DNA of 64,000 nt, taken from Punctularia strigosozonata HHB-11173 SS5. Taxonomy: Eukaryota; Basidiomycota; Agaricomycetes; Corticiales; Punctulariaceae. A model generated the notes under the pieces. It did not search any database and had not been told where the DNA came from. It saw only the letters and a list, made by a program, of their open reading frames with translations. Every line of letters starts with the position of its first letter. Position 1 is the stretch's first letter. Position numbers and translations under genes: made by a program. Below, in pieces: positions 1 to 10,406 of the stretch. Where the stretch lies: the NCBI RefSeq assembly GCF_000264995.1, contig NW_006767446.1, positions 127,333 through 191,332 on the forward strand, given 5' to 3'.

Positions 1-388
1 TAGCGTCGAGTTTTATGTCGGTTTGGCGCTGAAGAGTCGTGCGGAGAGACAGGGTGATGTCAAAGAGGAAGCGTTTGTTATCCGAACGTTCAAGAACGGT
101 GTAGGAGTGTTCGTCCATAAGTGAGTTAAAACATATCAACAGGCAGCCTGTTATATATTGTGACAACGTTTTAGGCTGGGTTTAGAAGGGCTGGTTATGT
201 TCAAGCGGGATGTCAAGTTCGACGCCGACAATTATACAGTATCCGTACCATCAACGAACGGCACAGAGGTTCCTATATCTGTCTTCGACAAGGTTGTAGT
301 TCACATGGAAGTGGAGAAGGATAGGAATACGCAAAGGGGGAAGGTGAAGATGAGCTTGGTGGAACCTGTTGATTCCCGGGCCCTGTAG
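1..388 (+). CDS. DIS3: Exosome 3'-5' exoribonuclease DIS3/RRP44, C-terminal end (partial)
   Basis: Only the last part of the gene is in the window. Exon 1-120 is open from the left edge and is joined through a GTGAGT...TTTTAG intron (121-174) to exon 175-388. The joined reading contains FYVGLALKSR, then EEAFVIRTFKNGVGVFV, LGLEGLVMFKRD and DKNTQRGKVKMSLVEP-type text. This is the end of the RNB domain and the S1 RNA-binding domain of the catalytic subunit of the nuclear and cytoplasmic exosome, which degrades and trims RNA 3' ends. The PIN and main RNB portions lie upstream of the window. The stop codon at 386-388 follows the S1 domain closely, as usual for the family. The identification rests on remembered family sequence but the match runs across both exons. 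Confidence 0.9.
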
Positions 389-546
389 GCGTTGCGTTAC
401 TCAGAGTACGTTATATGATCCCCGTGACGCAATAAGGCTAATATATATGTTGTGACTAAGTAGACATCGCTGTCAAGCGAACCATAGATACGTAATATCT
501 GACTGAGGACGTTGAAGCAAGGGCAGTGACGTTTGCATCCTCGATA

Positions 547-1812
547 CTACTTATCGGCGAACATATCGTCGATCGAGCCATGAGTACCGATGGCCGTGTT
601 GGAGGCGAAGCTGTCCTTCATGTTTGTCTGACCAGTATTGACCCCAGATGCCTTAGAGAATTGGAGTGGAATCGCAGTTCTCCTCGACGTGGACGCCAGC
701 GTAGAGCGTGTCTCCTTCAAGGTCTGTGATGTCCAGGCCCTGCCTTGCGCTACACGAAGCACGATCAAGAGCGGCGCGATTGTCTAGCAAAGATGAACGT
801 TACGGATCATAATCTGTCGCATGTGCTACTGTTACTTACCTGCACTTGACTGAGGGTGGTGAAGAACAAGAAATTAGCCGTGTCGTTGCGCGCATAAGTG
901 ACCATGAACGCGATAGCGAATGTCGAGTACAGGGCCGCGGACTCGATGAGCATCGTGGAAACTGACAGATAGGGCGAGCGTTGGTCGGCGCCCATGATCT
1001 TGCGTACACGGTGTCGCATGTAGGCCAGTTTGCCGACGATGAGCAGGGTCAGCAGCCAATTAGTAGCTACTGAAGTCGACCAGTAGACAAGCGCGAAGTT
1101 GACGTTGGATGTCTCCCATAAGGTCGCTCCGGGGAGGCAAAGTTGTGCCAGGAGGAAGCATGACATGACTGTATGGCCAGATGTGAGCACATCGTCCGCA
1201 ATATAGTGTACGAATCCCACTTACTGACGGAAACCAGGAACAATAAGCCGGGAATGATAAGCATCCACAAGTTGAATCCCCAGATGACAAGATAGCGGTA
1301 GAGCTAACGAGTTTTCGATCAACGTTATGTCACTGTGATACAGAAGCGATGAAGGTTCACCAGAAGTCCATCCTGCAACCAGGTAGCCGCGAACACGACG
1401 CCGGTTCCGAGCAAGTTGATGAATATCGAGTTCTCGGCAATGGAATATGCTGCCGGCCCCCCAGGGAAATCCCGGTTGTCGATGAAAGCCAATTCGGAGA
1501 AGCGCATGTTGGTACCAGCGGCGATCGAGCTCAGGCTAAATATCGTGGTGATGTACACCAAATGCCATATTGTCGAACGCTTCCTGCGCTTGAGCTCCGA
1601 CCAAAGATGACTGAAGCATATGAAGTATAGGGTCGCAGTAACACCTATATCAGCTATCCTCAGCACTTCGTTCGTCGTCCTGTAACATGATACGTCGACA
1701 TACCGTAGGCTGCAAAACTAATGTTGGCGCCCGCCATCATCGCTCGTTCCAGCCATAGTGTAGCACCGTCCTCGTCAGGAGCCCAAGAGGAAGCGGGGTG
1801 GTGTACGGACAT
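547..1812 (-). CDS. Seven-helix membrane protein, Agaricomycete-specific family
   Basis: Five exons join in frame: 1812-1704, 1644-1361, 1303-1225, 1168-840 and 783-547, giving 345 residues. Each junction has GT/AG ends. The protein has about seven hydrophobic segments, with polar text at the N-terminus before the first helix and a Ser/Thr-rich cytoplasmic-looking tail of about 70 residues. Characteristic motifs of this abundant basidiomycete family are the helix-loop LYRYLVIWGFNLWMLIIPGL and the end of the last helix, APLLIVLRVAQGRAW. The family is usually annotated only as hypothetical; its seven-helix layout suggests a receptor or transport role, but no ligand or partner can be inferred. 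It converges on DIS3 with about 158 bases between stop codons. Confidence 0.8.
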
Positions 1813-2595
1813 TGTCGTACAGTGTATTAAGTGATGTTCGGGGGCGTTTATAGCGCTGCCTGCTTCCTGCAGGGTTATAAACACGTAGAACCCATGGCGG
1901 CTGCCAAGACGTTCGCCTCAGGTACTGATTATCAGACTGTATGCCGAAGCTCCCGTAGAAATCCGTCTACTTTGCGACGGTATGGGCCTGTCATGATTAT
2001 GCTCAAGTATAGACCTACTGTGTGTACGACGTCGCCGGAGATTAGCCTTTATGTGGTAGATCTGCCACCATGCCGAAAAGTCAAAAATACGTCTGAGAAT
2101 CTCAGGCACCATCTTGTCGGACACCACCGTTACCCCCCGCATCTCGTACTTAGTGACCGATAAGGTACCGGTGTGAGTCTGACTGTTCGATATTTTGCCG
2201 GGGCTATGTGATTCCGAGGTGGCATCGTTCATTAGTCTATTCATTCAAGCTGTGCCTTGTCTGGTGTGTAATGATCGTCGATAGAGCGTGTCCTCTATTG
2301 CGGGATTGGAGCATGAGGTTCGCTCACCTGGGATGCCACCTATTGACATGCTCGATTCAGTGTCAATCATACCGTTGCCTCGCACTCAGCCCCTTGGTAG
2401 CGTTCTACGACGCTTGTCGATTACAAGCTGTTGAGTTGCAACCGATCTCGTTAAGTTATTTATATGGTCATCAACGAAGCAGTATCGGTAGTCATAGCTC
2501 GGCATTAAGCCGAATGCAATCCTTCGATATCATTCAATGAACATATCGTGTTTTCAATGGAAGAGGTAACCCCGATATATCATGATCCGCCCTAT
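1813..2595. other. Intergenic stretch without a supported gene
   Basis: The stretch lies between the start of the seven-helix gene and the stop codon of the acetyltransferase gene. Open frames exist on both strands but none shows a recognisable domain, signal peptide or plausible splice continuation. It must contain the promoter of the membrane-protein gene. I see no repeat or RNA gene. Confidence 0.5.
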
Positions 2596-3612
2596 CTAGC
2601 AGCGAAAGTCCTTGCGGAATATATTGAGAGTCAATTTCTCCATCGGCGACTTGAACTTTGGGTCGGCATCTCCCCCTATGCTCTGGCTACCGACAAGGTC
2701 ATATTCCATCCTACAATACAGCTCCGTCTGCAGATACTACCAGTTAGAGTAGTGCGAGATATGTATGAGAATGTCTCACCCCCTCCGAGCCTCCCTCAAA
2801 AATCAAAGCGTTTTTGTCTTTGCGCGCCTTCGCAGATGTGGTGAGATGGAATCAGAATCCATTGAAGGTTGGAGGTGTGCAACATACCAAATCCTCGCCT
2901 GCATTCACCAGTGCCGTTCCGACGCCTTTCCTTCTGAACTCACGAGACACGGCTAGACAATTCATTTTCCATCCGGATTCCTTGACTCCCGGTCCAAGGA
3001 TCGCATCGCTCATCGCAGCGAACTTCGGCATGAACTATCGAGAGAAGAGAATAGTCAATGGTTCTGCTTTGCATGTCGCGAGGAATTCTTACTCCCATCC
3101 ACCAATCAACGACGTCTGGGGAAAGCTTGGATAGGAAATTGTTGAAGCCTTGGGATAATTGTTCCTCACTGCAGAGAATTTCCTAAGATTTTTGGTTGAG
3201 ACGATAACAAGGATGAACTGACTCTCCCAAGACGTCGCTACCGGGGCCAAAAAATGCAACGCAGCCTATGATCTTCTTGGGCGAGGAGATAGTTTCGGCA
3301 ACAAAGACATGCCCGCCTATCACTGCGCCTGCCATGGTAGCATGGTGAAACTCTCGCATAAGCGCAGGATCGTCCCCGCAAGCAAAAGACGAGATAGGGT
3401 CTATATAGGGTAGACAACATCAATCGTGGTTAATGATCATGGAACGTGCAATACAGCCATACCGACGTCTTTGAAGCCTTCGTACAGAATATCAGCTATC
3501 TGCCTCAACTGAACGTCTAGGAAATGAAATTGAGCCAGTTGTTCCTCAACACAAGGACATACCGACCTTCGGGCGATGTCAATTCTCGAATATGGAAGGG
3601 AGTGGAAGTCAT
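2596..3612 (-). CDS. GNAT-family N-acetyltransferase
   Basis: The start at 3612 opens MTSTPFHIRELTSPE, spliced to DVQLRQIADILYEGFKDV through a 50-base intron, then to DPISSFACGDDPALMREFHH through an intron ending ATATAG. The middle exon reads GGHVFVAETISSPKKIIGCV followed by AFFGPG, the central strands of a GNAT fold. Further on, FNNFLSKLSPDVVDWW and then EFRRKGVGTALVNAGEDL give the acetyl-CoA pyrophosphate loop (R-x-x-G-x-G/A form: RRKGVG). A last exon with YDLVGSQ ends at the stop at 2596-2598. The layout matches Agaricomycete GNAT proteins that acetylate small molecules or amines; the substrate cannot be read from sequence. The exons around 2700-3060 are only partly resolved and at least one junction there is uncertain, so a decayed copy is possible. 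Confidence 0.65.
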
Positions 3613-3852
3613 TGTGCAATGGTGAACGCAGTCCGTGTCACGCAATATTGAAGCTTAGTTATGAGTGCGCCCAACCGAGCAATGGGTTTAGGCATTCTGT
3701 CGGTTGCCACGAGCGGATTGCACCGCCCACGTCAAAACTACACCATGATTCTGTTCCTGAATCTCCCGAATAGGGATGCTCGGATTCGCTGCGTTCACGA
3801 TATTCTTACCACCTTGACGTGCCCGTGCGGAACAGAAGCACACGAGGAGTGC

Positions 3853-4074
3853 TTACTCTGTGGCTGACGCCTCGTAGCGTTTAGATAGAACATGGAGTGC
3901 ACATGAGCACGATGGCTTCTTGATGCGTTTTATTTTCAGAGCTGCTGTGAGATACTGCAACTTTTCAGCGCTGCTGCCAGCGATTCCTGCAGCATAGCTA
4001 CATGTGAGGAATGCCACTAAAATTACAATACAACGAAGAGGATAAGAAGGACGCAGATGCTGCCAGAGACTCAC
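3853..4074 (-). CDS. Possible small secreted peptide with dibasic sites (weak)
   Basis: An intron-free reading of 73 residues starts MSLWQHLRPSYPLRCIVILV and has a hydrophobic segment ending in Ala/Gly, like a signal peptide. It continues with KIKRIKKPSCSC and ends after a second KR. It would be divergent from the peptide gene at 4111 with only 36 bases between start codons, which is very short for a shared promoter. There is no family match. It is listed because of the signal-peptide-like start and paired basic residues, and may well be a chance frame. Confidence 0.2.
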   Translation of the reverse strand: MSLWQHLRPSYPLRCIVILVAFLTCSYAAGIAGSSAEKLQYLTAALKIKRIKKPSCSCALHVLSKRYEASATE

Positions 4075-4110
4075 CCTCTATCCGGTTCAACGTATTGCGA
4101 CGCGAACACC

Positions 4111-4353
4111 ATGCTCTTCACTCGTGTTGCAGTCTTCATCTTTACCGTCGCCATCGCCATGTCGACTCGTGCCCTTCCAGTTGTTGAGGGTAAGATAATC
4201 AGTCGTTCGGCCAGACTACCATACTGATGATCAATAACAGGTCCACTGGTCAGCCTCAGCAAGAAGGACTGCGAGAATGAAGAGCGTCGCGAATGGGTGC
4301 CCCGTGGCAACGAAGCCCGCGGCTATGCTCCTCGGACTTGCTGGGCTCCTTGA
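4111..4353 (+). CDS. Small secreted peptide, 63 residues, single dibasic site
   Basis: Exons 4111-4189 and 4241-4353 are joined across a 51-base intron (GTAAGA...AACAG, phase 1). The product starts MLFTRVAVFIFTVAIAMSTR, a good signal peptide of about 20 residues with likely cleavage near STRA. The short pro-like stretch ends in SLSKK, followed by a 28-residue Cys-, Arg- and Tyr-containing tail ending TCWAP. The KK pair could be a Kex2 processing site. Two cysteines in the mature part could form one disulfide. About 970 bases downstream on the same strand lies a UstYa-like gene, and UstYa proteins act on Kex2-released peptides in ascomycete ribosomal peptide pathways. No homologue is recognised; it could equally be an unrelated small secreted protein. 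Confidence 0.5.
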
Positions 4354-5320
4354 CGGAGGTAGGTCAATGACTCAGCTCTCCTACCCCCGATCGAAAGGCT
4401 GATCGTGCACACATCTCCTAGTGCATCGTACTGGTGACTACTCGCAACGATCGATTTCATTCATTTGTCTTCCGTGGGAGGAATTGGGATAGAATGGTTG
4501 AAGCGAATGTATCTTGTATTTTGTGTTCGGGCGCATATCCATCTATGCCGAGAAATAAGAGACAGTTTGAGCAAAACGCGAAGTTGATGCACTGTGCAGT
4601 GCTGGACCGAGACTCCGGAAGTGAACGGTGCACACTCAATGATTTCACGTGAGACATTGGCTGGGCCAGGCCCGCATGAAGGGCCCGTCACTGCGCACGA
4701 CGTTTTCACTCGTTCTCACCTCCAACATCACCGTTGTTTCTCATCAAACGGAACAAACGTTTCCAACTGAGCGAGCCTTGCTATTCTATACTTGCAATCT
4801 GCCAGGGGCGGCGTACCATGTCGAAGCTCGAATGAGTTACAATCATCGGAAGACCGAGCTTCACCTTGATCCGGCCTACGTCCACTGTGCACTGATGCGT
4901 GCCGCCAGGGCCAGATTGACATGGAGAAACCCGACTTTAGAACATTCCGAGCTTGAATTACTGTCTGAGGTTGTCCTGGATGTCCCACCATCCTTCGACC
5001 GTTCCATCATCGCATGGCCCCGCTCCATCCCTTACCACGCCGTCAACGCATATAGCTCAGGAGCTCGGCGGATGGTTGCGCGAGGTACCTATTGCACTGG
5101 CTGAAACAGGATCGACTGATACGCGTGTGCCTTCCGACTACTTTCTCCCAGCGTTCTGGCTGCACATGCCAGGATCGCCACACTGAAGCATTAATCAAAT
5201 GGATCTTGCCACAAGTTCTCGAGATGCCGCCGGCCTGCCGATTAATCTCTGAAGGGAGAGCGAATATCGCACTTGTATCTGAAGTACTCCTCGTATGCGA
5301 AACAGCTCACAAATTCACGT
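4354..5320. other. Stretch between peptide gene and UstYa-like gene, no supported gene
   Basis: A long open frame on the + strand (about 4649-5104) has no recognisable domain and no convincing initiation or splice context. The segment probably holds the 3' UTR of the peptide gene and the promoter of the UstYa-like gene at 5321. Confidence 0.4.
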
Positions 5321-5990
5321 ATGCCTACGCAGATGGCACACTTCATCGTACTGCTAATTCTGGCTTTAAACATCTCGATGATGCTTCGAGTGGTCCTACG
5401 TTCCATGAACGCGAAGCTATCTATGCATAAATATTGTAAGCCAGTAGTTGCCTTGGAGTTACGGTGTTGCGCTCACTTGCGTTATAGCGTACGTCGGGGA
5501 GGACTATCCGCTTTGGTATCCTATCGAGGTTGGCCCTGTGGCCATGACCTTCGAGGAAACGGGTCGCTTTGCCCTCCAAGGGCCTGTTGCCGACGCGGAA
5601 TGGGACACTCTCCGAGTGATCAACACCCACGAAGGCTTCGTTCGCCTGGGCCCCGACAATCGCATGTTTTCGGTGGCAATGTTCCATGAGCTCCATTGCG
5701 TCTCGGACGTCTTCCGCGTCGCCCTAGTCGACGCCGAAGACCCGAGGGCCAAGGAGCACCATTTCCAGCACTGCCTGAACTACCTCAGACAGCTCTTCCT
5801 CTGCTCCGCTGACGCCACCCTGGAGCCGTACGATTTCATGGAGCGCGACTTCGAGAGAGACCGAGGTGGCTTTACCAGAGAGTGCAGAGATTGGAGTGCG
5901 GTCTACGAGGCTTCCGCGCGCAACTGGGATTGGTGGGAAGAATACAAACTTACGCACCGTACGCGACCTTCCACATTTCCGACTTCCTGA
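5321..5990 (+). CDS. UstYa-like (DUF3328) membrane-anchored oxidase
   Basis: Exons 5321-5435 and 5488-5990 join across a 52-base intron (GTAAGC...TTATAG) to give 205 residues. An N-terminal transmembrane segment, FIVLLILALNISMML, is followed by a lumenal domain with both hallmark HxxHC motifs: FHELHC near residue 115 and HFQHCLNYLRQ near residue 146. The C-terminal C-R-D-W motif of the family (RECRDWSAVYEA) is also present. UstYa-family proteins are copper-dependent oxidases or related enzymes acting in secondary metabolism: UstYa/Yb in ustiloxin peptide cyclisation, others in chlorination or ring closure. Both metal-binding motifs are intact, so this copy is plausibly active. The substrate is unknown; the nearest candidate is the small secreted peptide upstream. 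The in-frame ATG at 5321 was chosen because it lies just before the membrane segment. Confidence 0.85.
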
Positions 5991-6272
5991 CCGATGCTCA
6001 TGATTCGTCTCCAGCGAAGAATGATACTCGCGGGATAGGCGTGCCGAGAAGCTGAGCTATGATCACCAACGATCCTGTTCGCAATCTGTCCCAAATGTAT
6101 ACTTGATACATACGAGCTATCAACCATTGCGAGATCCGAACAGATATCAAAAGATCGCAAGCGAGAACGAAATCTCTGTTCATTCCTAGACTGTGGTGTA
6201 TTGGACAATGTGAGCAGCTGGGTGCTGTTTTAAATGGCTGGGCCACTTTCAAAGACAAACGGCGAATCGTAC

Positions 6273-7204
6273 CTAACAAAGGCTCGCGCCTGTCTTGCAT
6301 AAAATCAACGAGGCAACCCCGGCCTGCGCAAGCGAACTCGAATGTATGAACAGAGGCCTCCAGGCAATCGAACTTCTCGGTCGCCGCGGACGTGCCAGCC
6401 TCTACCGTCAGCGTGGCCATGGGTTGCTTTGAATGACGTTTAGGACGAGTCCTCCAGGAAAGTCGAGCTGCGTCGAAAAACTGCTCGTTATCTGCGTCCA
6501 ACCGAAATACGTGAATGAGGGCCGTCATTCCCGGGCCAATGGTTGCAGTCTTGTTCGCGGCAAGCTGTTCGTGAACTGCCGGGACAGCTATAACGATCGA
6601 GCACAGCTCCATACCGAAGTCGAGCACGCGAAACTGGGCGATGCTGTGTACCTGACATTGCGATGAACGTTTGACGACCGAACTAGGTGGTGGAAGAGCG
6701 AACTTACGTCGTCCGTCACGAGGAAGCGACGATCTTCCGGATAGATCATACCCCCGATGTGAGAGTAGAATCGGCGAGGGTGGTTCGAAAAGACCTTGGT
6801 CGGCTGCTTGCGGCTGACTTGCGTCAGCGTCGGAGGGTGGTTGACGAGCGGATCCGGGGGAACCACACCGGGGACGGTCCTGTTCACTTTGTCGAGCCCA
6901 ATGTACTGGCTTGGTCGCCGTAGGCGGACTTCATGGGTGGTGTTCTGGTACTGGATGGAGGGAGCGGAGATGGCAATCGCGACTGAAATGATTGTACAAA
7001 GAACGCAAGCTAGCAGCACCAAAACGTTTGGTGTCCCGCCACTCTGTCGACGATCTGGTCTAGACTCTACGATCGAACGTCAGCATTGCTGGAATATTGG
7101 TGATGAGCAGAGACGCGCACCCGACGCGGGTTTGACACCGAGGAAAGGTAGCTCTTCGTCCAAATCGCCTGCAGGAGTCGATCCACGGCCTTCGTTGCGA
7201 AGCA
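6273..7204 (-). CDS. Single-pass membrane protein of a basidiomycete-specific family
   Basis: The start at 7204 gives MLRNEGRGSTPAGDLDEELP, then a 54-base intron with a CTGAC branch site removes an apparent stop, leading to the membrane segment VLVLLACVLCTIISVAIAIS. The lumenal part carries YIGLDKVNRT, PRRFYSHIGG, PEDRRFLVTDD, and, after an intron GTAAGT...GTCAG, IAQFRVLDFGMELCSI and GCLVDFMQDRREPLLG. These blocks are typical of a common Agaricomycete family of type II membrane proteins of unknown function. The final short exon downstream of 6273 is not resolved; reading could continue to about 6000. It lies between the two UstYa-like genes on the opposite strand, and both families share the layout of a short cytoplasmic tail, one helix and a lumenal domain. 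No catalytic residues are known. Confidence 0.65.
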
Positions 7205-7455
7205 TGCTGGTGAGGAGGGGGACGCGATGAGAGCGGGCAAGGTATACTTACATCAAGTTGACGGCATAGGGAAAGCATCAATCCCAGGAGCAGAGCGCCT
7301 TGATGTTGGTCATTTTTAGCCAGTCGTGATAAGAGGACTATTACTCCGGGTATGGAAGCCATTCCCTTGGCTAATTTGAGCGTGACATAACCGCACGAAC
7401 GGCATTAAACCAAGCACTGACGAACTCGACGCAAGATCCCTTTGTACGAGCTATC

Positions 7456-8079
7456 ATGGCACCGACACCCACTACGACACTTTGCACCTACGTGGGCCTG
7501 ACTATCTTCATGATTCTCGTCATCGTTTTGCCTGACAACGGGAGCAAGCGACTATACATGAGAGGTTGGTATGAGCTCAGAGTCGCGTGGAGGTTACTTA
7601 CTTCGCGTGCAGAGCAGCCTCGCAACTTCCTCGACGTTCCTCCCGCAGAACCAGTGAAGATGTACATAGAGAACACAGTCCGATATCAAGCAAAATCGCA
7701 AGAAGCTGGCGAAGAATATGCCATGATGCTCCCGCCGGGAGGCCACCTAGTGCGGGACTCGCAAGGGCAAGTGTATACCGTAGCCATGTTCCACCAGATG
7801 CGGTGCCTCGATATCATCCGCGAGGACTACGCTACCCGCCGGGCATCGCCATTGCGCATGCATTGTCTGAACTACTTACGGCAGTCAATCTTGTGCATGG
7901 CCGACACTCGCTTGGAGTCAATACGTACCGTTGCATCGTCCGGGTGAGTCTTCGCACGAGCTTCCATCCCTCCATGATGCTGAGTCCAGACTGGCAATAG
8001 AACCGTGAGCCTGTCCTCCGACTACGTATGTAGAGACTGGACCGCGCTGTACGCGGCCGTAGAAGCCAACGGAATCTAA
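7456..8079 (+). CDS. UstYa-like (DUF3328) protein with altered metal motifs
   Basis: Exons 7456-7943 and 8001-8079 join across an intron GTGAGT...CAATAG to give 188 residues. One N-terminal transmembrane segment is followed by the DUF3328 domain. The two HxxHC motifs are both changed: the first reads HQMRC and the second LRMHC, each missing one His, while the surrounding family text (VAMFHQMRCLDIIRE, HCLNYLRQSILCMADTRLE) is kept. The last exon supplies YVCRDWTAVYAA, the conserved end of the family. The protein is therefore a full-length UstYa-like copy that may have lost or changed its metal chemistry, or act as the non-catalytic half of a pair, as fungal UstYa proteins often occur in twos. 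It is on the same strand as the intact copy at 5321. Confidence 0.8.
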
Positions 8080-8341
8080 GCTTCAGCGCTCGGCTTCCAT
8101 GCCTTGATTCGTGCCTGAGCACCCTTCAGCCTCATATTGCGGTCAAAAGTCAAACATAGAGCGAAGCTTAAACCCTTGAAATGAATGGAATTGATAAGAC
8201 TAAGGTGGCCATGAACGAGAGCGGTCGCGAGGGGTCCTGAAACTCCCACCACTTTGAGTGCACTATGAGGACCCCTGCTGAATATCTGCTGCTTGATTCT
8301 TGGATCTTCCCGCCTGACACCCGGTTGTGAATAACACTACC

Positions 8342-10209
8342 ATGTCCTCCCAGATGACAGAAATAACGCGACGCTTCGATCAACCAGTGCATGAGGAGAC
8401 CTTTAAGCTCGCGTCAGACGCGGGATATCCGGAGAACTTCCCTAGGAACGCCAAATGGTTCTGACTTCGCATATGAATCACCGCGCTTTCACCAGGTAAC
8501 ATCGTCGCGTGCTTTGCAGGTGTCCAGATGGTTCTGTGTTCCTGGCCCAGGCGGAGAACAGGACGTTTCAAATCATTGACCGGTGCGTATCGCGCCTCAT
8601 TGTCTGTTACTCCCTCATTTGACGCCGCTCACAGCACCACGGGCAACCTTACTCCCGGTATGCCATGTCGCCGCTGATCTCACCCCACGTCGTTCATGGT
8701 GATTAAGATGGCGGCGGCGCCCGGACCATTTTGCGTCAACCAGCCCCGATCTTGGATTATCTGTGGTATCCAATGGCCTCCCGTCTAAACCCAGCCGCGT
8801 ATTGTTTCGTTGCCTCGGTAAGGGAGTGTCCTGTGAAGCTCCTTGATGCTTCAGATGGCAGGGTGAGATGATCTCGCCAACCTTCTCACAACGTTCCCAG
8901 AATAACTGGCTCAGTTACGTGCCTCGTATAGCATCGTCGATCACCGGGAACGGCACATTGCCCCTCATAGCCTTTCTTTCAACGCCATCGCGACAAAGTA
9001 AATACCTCTTCAATAGTTATTGACAGCTCCTCATGGTACTTTAATAGGCTGTACTGCGGGTTTGAAGACGCCATCGAGGTGTTCGACGTGCATCGACCGG
9101 GGCAAGGCGATCGAATTGCCACCTCTCCAGCGAAGAAGTCCAAAGATGGCCTCAAGGGTAAGCCAACTTCTTCCAGCGGGTGAGATATCATTTGATCAGA
9201 TCACAAGTCGTCTGTATACAGGAATCATATCGGCGCTAGCGTTCTGCCCGTCGTATGACTCGGATCTCTTCGCCGCTGGCAGCCTGTCGCCCGCGTCTGC
9301 GTTAAACTCGAACATCGCGCTATTCTCCGCAGATACGGGACACGCTCTGATGTTCGTGGGGACCGATACTACCGAAGGCACCTCTCATCCCTCTGTTACC
9401 CAGGTGTGTGCTTGTGTGCTGCCTTTATCTGTAATGGTTCGTTGAACATTGTCGAAGCTCCGATTCAATCCCACGCAGCCTCATATCCTCTACGGCGCCT
9501 TCCGTAAACGTGATGCCATCTACAGCTGGGACTTAAGGGGCCACGTCTCTGCTCCTGTCGCCGTATTCCGCCGAAGCAGACCAGCGACAACAACCAGGCC
9601 GCCGGCAACAAATCAAAAACTGCTGTTCGATGTGGACCCGAGCGGGCAATGGCTCAGCGTTGGAGACGAGGTGATTCTCTCTCGCACGATACTCACGCCG
9701 AGTACAACGTCCTGAAGTTGGTCCGAAAAGGCAGGCTCCATATCGACATTCTCCCTGACAGGAGCGCCGATGTCGACAGATGAAGCGACCGTCGATGATG
9801 CGCAAGAGGTGCCCCCCGCATCGGTGTTCTCGGCCCACAACGGTCCGTGCTTTCCATCTTCGGTAACGAATTCCATTCTCTGAACACATGGCGCGCAGAT
9901 GCTATTGGGTCTGTCGCCTTTCATCCATGGGAGCCCATGCTGTTGTCCGCGTCTGGATCGAGGCATTTCAGCACCGGGCTGTCGTCGGCGGTCGGCGCAG
10001 CCTCCGACTCCGACGAATCCTCGGACGACGAATCCAGCAACACGAGCGCAGAACATCAGACAGGCCGGTCCTCGTTCGTCCGGCGCCGTCGATCGAAACC
10101 CACGCCTCACACCAAGGATGCATCGCTGAAGCTTTGGCGGTATGGCCCTGTCGGCGGGAATGTTCCGGAGGAACTGATAGAGCCAGCTCGCGAGGGTGTT
10201 GTGCAATGA
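8342..10209 (+). CDS. WD40 protein of the WRAP53/TCAB1 (WDR79) family
   Basis: About eight exons. In order they read FPRNAKW|CPDGSVFLAQAENRTFQI, PAPILDYLWYPMASRLNP, ECPVKLLDASDG, LRASYSIVDHRERHIAPHSL, LYCGFEDAIEVFDVHRPG and GIISALAFCP. Later exons give HILYGAFRKRDAIYSWDLRG and LLFDVDPSGQWLSVGD. This order and wording match the beta-propeller of telomerase Cajal body protein 1, including the GIIS block and the DxxWYP block. In animals the protein binds the CAB box of scaRNAs and telomerase RNA; the yeast relative Swt21 is linked to splicing. An acidic, Ser-rich insertion (SDSDESSDDESSNTS-like) lies before the last blade. Exon 1 ends at an atypical donor (GTTCTG). The gene converges on the phosphatase gene with about 200 bases between. 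Confidence 0.85.
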
Positions 10210-10406
10210 ACCTTCTCCAGGATCACCTTGCGCGTTTTCGTGTTTTCCCAGTTCCTGTCGGCTTTTCAATGTTGCTGTGGACGGCGTCGAGGTGGACGTA
10301 TCGACGCTCTGTAGGTATTGACGAAAATAGCGTATGCACTCATTCGAACACCCAAGTGCGCAAATTCGTGGTTTTGGTTCTGCTCAGTGCAAGACCGACA
10401 GTCATT

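Noticed and set aside
5998-6272. Continuation of the - strand reading past REPLLG
   Set aside because: It is open but unlike the family's short C-terminus; a donor (GTACGA) at 6272 suggests it is mostly intron, so it was left out of the coding span.
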